Source: an uncultured Oscillospiraceae bacterium
GTDB taxonomy: Bacteria; Bacillota; Clostridia; Oscillospirales; Oscillospiraceae
Reading direction: 5' to 3'
Assembly: GCA_934533005.1 (NCBI GenBank)
Contig: CAKTBC010000069.1
Span: 1 to 10,003 of the forward strand
Length of the DNA stretch: 10,003 nucleotides
This document shows, piece after piece, positions 6,487 to 10,003 of this stretch (position 1 is its first letter; every line of letters starts with the position of its first letter). Both the position numbers and the translations under genes were made by a program. The notes under the pieces are model-generated. The model searched no databases, was not told the DNA's origin, and worked only from the letters and a program-made list of their open reading frames with translations.

Positions 6487-6678
6487 TACGCTGATACGGA
6501 TGACCTTCAGTGCTTCCACCTTGGCGCGCTCTTCCAAATATCAGTTCACCGCCGTGGTTTTCCCGTACCCCATGGGCGCGACTACGGTCGTCAAAGCGCA
6601 GCGGGAGATCGGCCGCAGGCTTTCCTGCAGCCTTTCGGATATGTAAACGGCATTCAAATTCCACTTCGGCTTCGGCAT
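6487..6678 (-). pseudogene. 5' stub of a MalT-like (large LuxR-family) transcriptional regulator
   Basis: From ATG 6678, behind a good GGGAGGACGACC ribosome site, the frame gives MPKPKWNLNAVYISERLQES and then the Walker A loop APMGYGKTT (K40, T41). This is the start of the ATP-binding domain of signal-transducing ATPase/LuxR regulators, usually about 800 residues. Codon 46 is TGA (6541-6543), one base from the TGG expected there. The same frame continues YLEERAKVEALKVIRISV up to codon 64 (6489-6487), after which all similarity stops. So the gene carries a nonsense change and has lost about nine tenths of its length, including the DNA-binding end. Its promoter and ribosome site are intact. Confidence 0.85.
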
Positions 6679-6739
6679 GGTCGTCCTCCCAAGGCGGTTA
6701 AACGGATTCCGACGGTCAAAATTTTGCGCTTCAAGTAAG

Positions 6740-6768
6740 ATTATACCGGCTTTTTCCAAATGTGTAAA
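6740..6768 (-). promoter_or_regulatory. Intact sigma-A promoter of the broken LuxR regulator
   Basis: On the minus strand TTTACA (6768-6763) and a perfect TATAAT (6745-6740) are 17 bases apart. It sits in the gap just after the methyltransferase stop (6771) and upstream of the LuxR stub. It could still transcribe the decayed operon, including the small membrane protein. Confidence 0.82.
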
Positions 6769-6770
6769 CC

Positions 6771-7646
6771 TTAATTTCGCACAGCGAGGATATAACGCAC
6801 GCCGTCGGGCGCGGCCATGGGATGTTCCGGCGTGTTCTGATTATGTGCGAAGAAAAATCGCTCCGTCATCTCCGCGGCAGAAGGATGCTCTCGGATGAGC
6901 CATCCGCTCTCCTGCAGAAGAGCTTTCATTGCTCGGGGCGTATAGCACGCTTTCATCGCCTCACCCGCGCCCTGCGTCAGCGCGCGGTTTACATCGGCGC
7001 TGCGGCTATCCGCATCGGCCGGGTAATCGAGACACAAAACGCTGCCTGTTGCCGTGATCTGCGCGGCAGTGCAAAGCAGAGCGCGGAAATCCGGCTCGCT
7101 TAAATAATAGCTGATGCCGAGCATGCTGCAAAATGCCGTCTCCCCGGGGCGGTATCCGCCGGAGAGAAGCTTTTTCGGCCATGTGCTCCCGGAAAGATCG
7201 CAGGGGATCGATACGGCGCGATAGGGAAGAGCGGAGCACTCGATCCGCGTCCGCTTATCGTTCACCATCTCCGGCAGATCCAGTTCAAATACGGATATGT
7301 CCGAGCCGGCATTCCGTATGGCAAAGGAATCATACCCTGCGGCAAAGATCACGTATTGCCGGCAGCCGCGGCCGATCTCGCGCGCGAGCGCTTCCTCGCA
7401 GTACGCGCTCCGGGCGAGTACCGAGGGCGCAAGCTGCCCGTCCACGATGCGCCGGAGAGCTTCCTCCGGCGTGCCGGTGAAGCCGGGCAGGAAAAAGGCC
7501 GCGCCGTCTTTCATGCTCTGCGCGATCTGCGGGAAGTCCTCTCCCAGCAGCGCTTCGGCGGCGGTGTCGTCAAACACCGGGACAGCGTTCGCCCGGCGGT
7601 GATAGGCTCGGGCAAAGCAGCTCACTTTTGCAGTCAGATGATCCAT
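6771..7646 (-). CDS. SAM-dependent methyltransferase, leucine carboxyl methyltransferase (LCM)/TIGR00027-like
   Basis: 291 residues, the usual length. The N-terminal region has the SAxCEEAL-type segment of the family (ARSAYCEEALARE, about 78-90). Motif I is YVIFAAGYDSFAIR (about 98-111) for S-adenosylmethionine, followed by FELDLPEM (about 120-127), the acidic loop that binds the ribose. Members methylate carboxyl or hydroxyl groups on proteins or small natural products; the substrate here is not evident. TAAGGAGGATATTCG before the ATG is a near-perfect ribosome site. The gene stands alone between terminator-flanked neighbours, with its own probable promoter, and has no biosynthetic genes beside it. 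Confidence 0.88.
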   Translation of the reverse strand: MDHLTAKVSCFARAYHRRANAVPVFDDTAAEALLGEDFPQIAQSMKDGAAFFLPGFTGTPEEALRRIVDGQLAPSVLARSAYCEEALAREIGRGCRQYVIFAAGYDSFAIRNAGSDISVFELDLPEMVNDKRTRIECSALPYRAVSIPCDLSGSTWPKKLLSGGYRPGETAFCSMLGISYYLSEPDFRALLCTAAQITATGSVLCLDYPADADSRSADVNRALTQGAGEAMKACYTPRAMKALLQESGWLIREHPSAAEMTERFFFAHNQNTPEHPMAAPDGVRYILAVRN

Positions 7647-7676
7647 CGAATATCCTCCTTAAAAATCGGTGGATAC

Positions 7677-7705
7677 TTAATACACCCGTCCACGCCAAAG
7701 GACAA
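7677..7705 (-). promoter_or_regulatory. Probable promoter of the methyltransferase gene
   Basis: On the minus strand TTGTCC (7705-7700) and TATTAA (7682-7677) are 17 bases apart, each matching the consensus at 4 of 6 positions. It lies about 30 bases before the start codon and after the ilvE terminator, where a promoter is required. Confidence 0.45.
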
Positions 7706-7745
7706 GACTTGAAATTTCTCCGAAAATGTGGTAATATAAGGCCAT

Positions 7746-7784
7746 AAAAAAGAGCGCCGCGCAGAATTTTTTCTGCGCGGCGCT
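7746..7784 (-). terminator. Strong intrinsic terminator after ilvE
   Basis: A perfect 14-bp GC-rich stem (AGCGCCGCGCAGAA and its complement) closes a four-base loop. It begins 14 bases after the ilvE stop and is followed on the minus strand by CTTTTTT. Confidence 0.93.
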
Positions 7785-7797
7785 TTCTATATCCTGT

Positions 7798-8862
7798 TCA
7801 GCAGACCCGGTCGACCCAGCCGAAGGGATCGGGCTTTATGCCTCTCTGGAGTCCCGTCAGCTCGTCATAGAGCTTTTGTGAGAGCGCTCCGATTTTGTTG
7901 CCGTTGATCTCGTATTTTTCCCCATTCCACGCAAGCTCGCCGATCGGGGAGATGACCGCCGCAGTACCGACGCACCAGGCTTCCTCCAGCGCGCCGGTCT
8001 TTGCGGCCTCGAAGAGCTCGTCCACGCTGATGAGCCGTTCCTCCACCGGGATTCCCCAGCTTTGCAGCAGCTCAATGCAGGATTTGCGCGTGATGCCGCG
8101 GAGAATGGAGCCGGTGAGCATCGGCGTCACAACGGTGCCGTTGATCTTGAACATAACATTCATGCCGCCGCCCTCCTCCACGTATTTCCGCTCAACGCCG
8201 TCCAGCCACAGAACCTGCGCGAAGCCCTTTTCGGCGGCCTTGTCGGCGGCGCGGTTCGCCGCGGCGTAGTTTCCGCCGCATTTTGCCTCGCCGGTGCCGC
8301 CGCGCACGGCGCGGACATCTTCGGTCTCCACCATGATGGGGACGGGCTTCAGGCCGTTTTTGAAGTAGTTCCCCGAGGGGGAGAGGATGATGGCGAACGT
8401 CGCCGAGTATACGCCATGCAGCGAGAGCGTCGGATTCGTGGAATACAGGAACGGGCGGATATAAAGCGACGTCCCCGGCTCGGAGGGCACCCATCGCGCA
8501 TCCACGCGCACCAGCTCGCGGATCGCCTGCAGGCCGTCCTCCTCATTGATCCGCGGCAGACCGAGACGGTCACACGAGCGGTTCAGACGCGCCATATTTT
8601 CCCAGGGGCGGAAAAGCTGTACGCCGCCGTCCGGGCGGCGGTACGCTTTCAGTCCTTCGAAAACCTCCGCGCCGTAGTGCAGTACGCCCGCGGCGGGGGA
8701 CATGCTGACCGGCCCGAACGGGACAATGCGCGCATCGTGCCAGCCGTCGGTATCGGTGTAGTCCATGAGAAACATATGGTCGGTAAAATATTTTCCGAAA
8801 CCAAGCTCGTCCGTTTCCGGCAGCTTTGCGGGATTCGGGTTTCTTGTAAATGAAATATTCAT
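7798..8862 (-). CDS. ilvE: Branched-chain amino acid aminotransferase
   Basis: 354 residues, a PLP fold-type IV enzyme of the eukaryote-like class II group (TIGR01123 type). It moves the amino group between leucine, isoleucine or valine and 2-oxoglutarate, in the cytoplasm. Visible motifs are GAEVFEGLKAYR (about 64-75), YIRPFLYSTNP (substrate and phosphate contacts), GTGEAKCGGNYAAAN with the PLP lysine at K194, and QVLWLDGVERKYVEEGGGMN. AGGAG lies 7 bases before the ATG. It starts 23 bases after the stop of the dehydrogenase upstream on the same strand, so the two form an operon ending at the 7746-7784 hairpin. No ilvBCD genes are near, which suggests a catabolic or keto-acid-supply role as much as biosynthesis. 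Confidence 0.96.
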   Translation of the reverse strand: MNISFTRNPNPAKLPETDELGFGKYFTDHMFLMDYTDTDGWHDARIVPFGPVSMSPAAGVLHYGAEVFEGLKAYRRPDGGVQLFRPWENMARLNRSCDRLGLPRINEEDGLQAIRELVRVDARWVPSEPGTSLYIRPFLYSTNPTLSLHGVYSATFAIILSPSGNYFKNGLKPVPIMVETEDVRAVRGGTGEAKCGGNYAAANRAADKAAEKGFAQVLWLDGVERKYVEEGGGMNVMFKINGTVVTPMLTGSILRGITRKSCIELLQSWGIPVEERLISVDELFEAAKTGALEEAWCVGTAAVISPIGELAWNGEKYEINGNKIGALSQKLYDELTGLQRGIKPDPFGWVDRVC

Positions 8863-8885
8863 AGTACAGCTCCTCCAGCTCTATA

Positions 8886-9848
8886 TCATTCGCTATTTCG
8901 AAGGTCTTTCCAATGCTCCATATTGGCGCGGATACCGTCGCAGCAGGCGTGAAACTTTGCCTGCTCTTCCGCGGTGAGCGGCAGCTCTACGATCTGCTCC
9001 ACGCCGTTTGCCCCGAGCACGCAGGGAACACCGGCGAAGAGCCCGGACTCGCCATACTCTCCGCACAGCTCCGCGCTGGCGGGCATGATGGCCTTTTCGT
9101 CGTGCAGAACGATGTGCGCCATGCGCGCGGCAGTCGTCGCGATGCCGTATTCGGTGCAGTACTTCCCGGAGAACGTGACCCATCCGCCGCCGATGGATTC
9201 CTTTTGCAGCGCCTCGCGGTCAAACCGGAACCGCTCATCCGTTTTCGCCCAGGTATCCAGCGGCATGCCGCGAAAGCTGACGCACGACCAGGGGGCAAAC
9301 TGCTTATTTCCGTGCTCGCCGAGCATATAGCACGTGATCGATTTGTGATCGATGCCGGTCTGGCGCGCCAGCGCGCTGAGAAGCCGCGAGGTGTCCAGTC
9401 CGGTGCCGGTTCCGAACACGCGCCCTCTCGGAAGACCGAGAGACAGCGCCAATTCGTGCGTTACGATGTCGCACGGGTTCGTGATATTGATAACAACGCC
9501 GTCAAAGCCGCTCTCCCGGATCTTCGCGGCAAAGCCGCGTACCGCCGGGATCGTGAAATCCATCTCCGTTGTGCGGTCGTGCGATTCGCGCAGAAGCTCG
9601 ATCTTCCCGACGCTGTTGACGATCACATCGCACTCGCCGAGATCCGCAAAATCCCCGGCGCGAAAGCTGACGCGGTGCGGCAGATACGCCGCGGCGTCGC
9701 GGAGATCCTGTATTTCGCTCGCGAGCTTCCGCTCGTTTTTGTCGACGAGTATCAGCTCGTCCGCAATGCCCTGCACGGCGAGCGCATAGGCGACATGTGC
9801 GCCGACGTGGCCGAGGCCGATCACGCCGAGAACTCTCTTTTTTGCCAT
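8886..9848 (-). CDS. L-2-hydroxyisocaproate dehydrogenase-like enzyme (LDH/MDH family)
   Basis: 320 residues from ATG 9848. The NAD site is GVIGLGHVGAHVAYAL (G11, G13, G16), with D36 in LILVDKNE favouring NAD over NADP. Catalytic residues are R92 in ESHDRT, N124 in NITNP, the D152/R155 pair in GTGTGLDTSRL, and H179 in GEHGN. The mobile loop (GKIELLRESHDR) is longer than in true lactate or malate dehydrogenases and matches the L-HicDH pattern (GNIKLQQ...DR), which fits bulky 2-keto acids such as 2-ketoisocaproate. The operon with ilvE, 23 bases downstream, supports this. ATG 9860 is possible, but AAGG touches it; GGGA lies 6 bases before ATG 9848. Plain L-lactate dehydrogenase activity is the main alternative. 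Confidence 0.85.
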   Translation of the reverse strand: MAKKRVLGVIGLGHVGAHVAYALAVQGIADELILVDKNERKLASEIQDLRDAAAYLPHRVSFRAGDFADLGECDVIVNSVGKIELLRESHDRTTEMDFTIPAVRGFAAKIRESGFDGVVINITNPCDIVTHELALSLGLPRGRVFGTGTGLDTSRLLSALARQTGIDHKSITCYMLGEHGNKQFAPWSCVSFRGMPLDTWAKTDERFRFDREALQKESIGGGWVTFSGKYCTEYGIATTAARMAHIVLHDEKAIMPASAELCGEYGESGLFAGVPCVLGANGVEQIVELPLTAEEQAKFHACCDGIRANMEHWKDLRNSE

Positions 9849-9874
9849 GGCCGATCCCATCCTTTCACAGGAAT

Positions 9875-9915
9875 ATAAAAAGAGCGCGGCTCCGCCGAAA
9901 GGAGGCGGAACCGCG
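9875..9915 (-). terminator. Intrinsic terminator hairpin just upstream of the dehydrogenase start (possible attenuator)
   Basis: On the minus strand CGCGGTTCCGCC pairs with GGCGGAGCCGCG (12 bp, one G-U) across a 7-base loop and is followed by CTCTTTTTAT. Only 26 bases separate its end from ATG 9848, and they hold the ribosome site, leaving no room for a promoter. Transcripts must therefore read through it to express the operon. Confidence 0.75.
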
Positions 9916-9998
9916 AAACTCCGGCCCCTCGCAGAGGGGGAGAGCGCTGTGCGACGTGCTGCGCTCCCTTCCGGTAAAAAATTTATGGGGAGATTCTA
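9916..9998 (-). promoter_or_regulatory. Structured leader of the dehydrogenase-ilvE operon with possible -10 box
   Basis: TAGAAT (9998-9993, minus) matches a -10 box at 5 of 6 positions. Its -35 box would lie beyond the window edge. The RNA downstream can fold as a compact three-way junction: CCGG (9974-9971) with CCGG (9924-9921) outside, GAGCGC/GCGCTC (9966-9961 with 9947-9942), and CCCCTC-TGC-GAGGGG (9939-9925). The terminator hairpin follows directly. There is no T-box specifier domain or UGGNACCGCG on this strand, and I match it to no known riboswitch class. Confidence 0.35.
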
Positions 9999-10003
9999 CA
10001 GCG

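Noticed and set aside
8062..9878. Long plus-strand frames opposite ilvE and the dehydrogenase (8062-8853, 8913-9878)
   Set aside because: Antisense shadows of two enzymes with clear catalytic motifs on the minus strand.
9884..9940. Plus-strand GGCGGAACCGCGAAACTCC, similar to the end of a T-box
   Set aside because: The key UGG of the T-box is CGG here, no U-tract terminator follows on the plus strand, and the required specifier stem would have to lie within the dehydrogenase coding sequence.
1..10003. CRISPR array, transposase, integrase, toxin-antitoxin or defence genes
   Set aside because: No regularly spaced repeats, no transposase or recombinase motifs, and no recognisable defence domain on either strand.

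Overview
This window looks like chromosomal DNA from a Gram-positive anaerobe of the Clostridia, most likely of the Oscillospiraceae/Ruminococcaceae type. The clues are strong AGGAGG-type ribosome sites, Firmicutes-style U-tract terminators, a clostridial ECF sigma/membrane-partner gene pair, a YafY-like WYL regulator, and the remnant of a large MalT-type LuxR regulator. The taxonomic placement is inference from family resemblance. No search was run.

Layout, left to right. (1) 1-1781, minus: most of a B12-binding radical SAM protein, running off the left edge. (2) 1870-2032, plus: tRNA-Pro(CGG) with a consensus promoter and its own terminator. The terminator also serves the convergent operon that follows. 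(3) 2083-3404, minus: an ECF sigma factor and its overlapping membrane partner, a probable anti-sigma factor. (4) 3414-3791: no convincing long gene, but a dense series of palindromes that looks like a dispersed intergenic repeat, plus a possible 20-residue ORF. (5) 3792-5483: a DJ-1/PfpI-family protein (minus) and a WYL-domain regulator (plus), divergent around a large imperfect dyad. (6) 5497-6768, minus: a decayed locus with a small two-helix membrane protein, the 3' part of an unrecognised gene, and the 5' stub of a MalT-like LuxR regulator broken by a stop codon and a deletion. (7) 6771-7646, minus: an LCM/TIGR00027-type SAM-dependent methyltransferase. (8) 7746-10003, minus: an apparent two-gene operon of an L-2-hydroxyisocaproate/lactate dehydrogenase-like enzyme and branched-chain aminotransferase (ilvE). 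It is preceded by a structured leader with a terminator hairpin just before the first ribosome site.

The clearest functional unit is the last one. IlvE interconverts leucine, isoleucine and valine with their 2-keto acids, and the neighbouring NAD-dependent dehydrogenase is of the type that reduces such keto acids to 2-hydroxy acids. The operon therefore looks like a redox outlet for branched-chain amino acids, possibly controlled by transcription attenuation. The middle (about 2.0-5.5 kb) is visibly poorer in GC than both flanks and starts right after a tRNA gene, so it may be an accessory insertion, although no integrase or attachment repeat is visible. No CRISPR array, complete insertion sequence or defence system is present. 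The best candidates for something undescribed are the leader at the right edge, the palindrome cluster at 3.5-3.7 kb, and the operator-like dyad at 4.5 kb.
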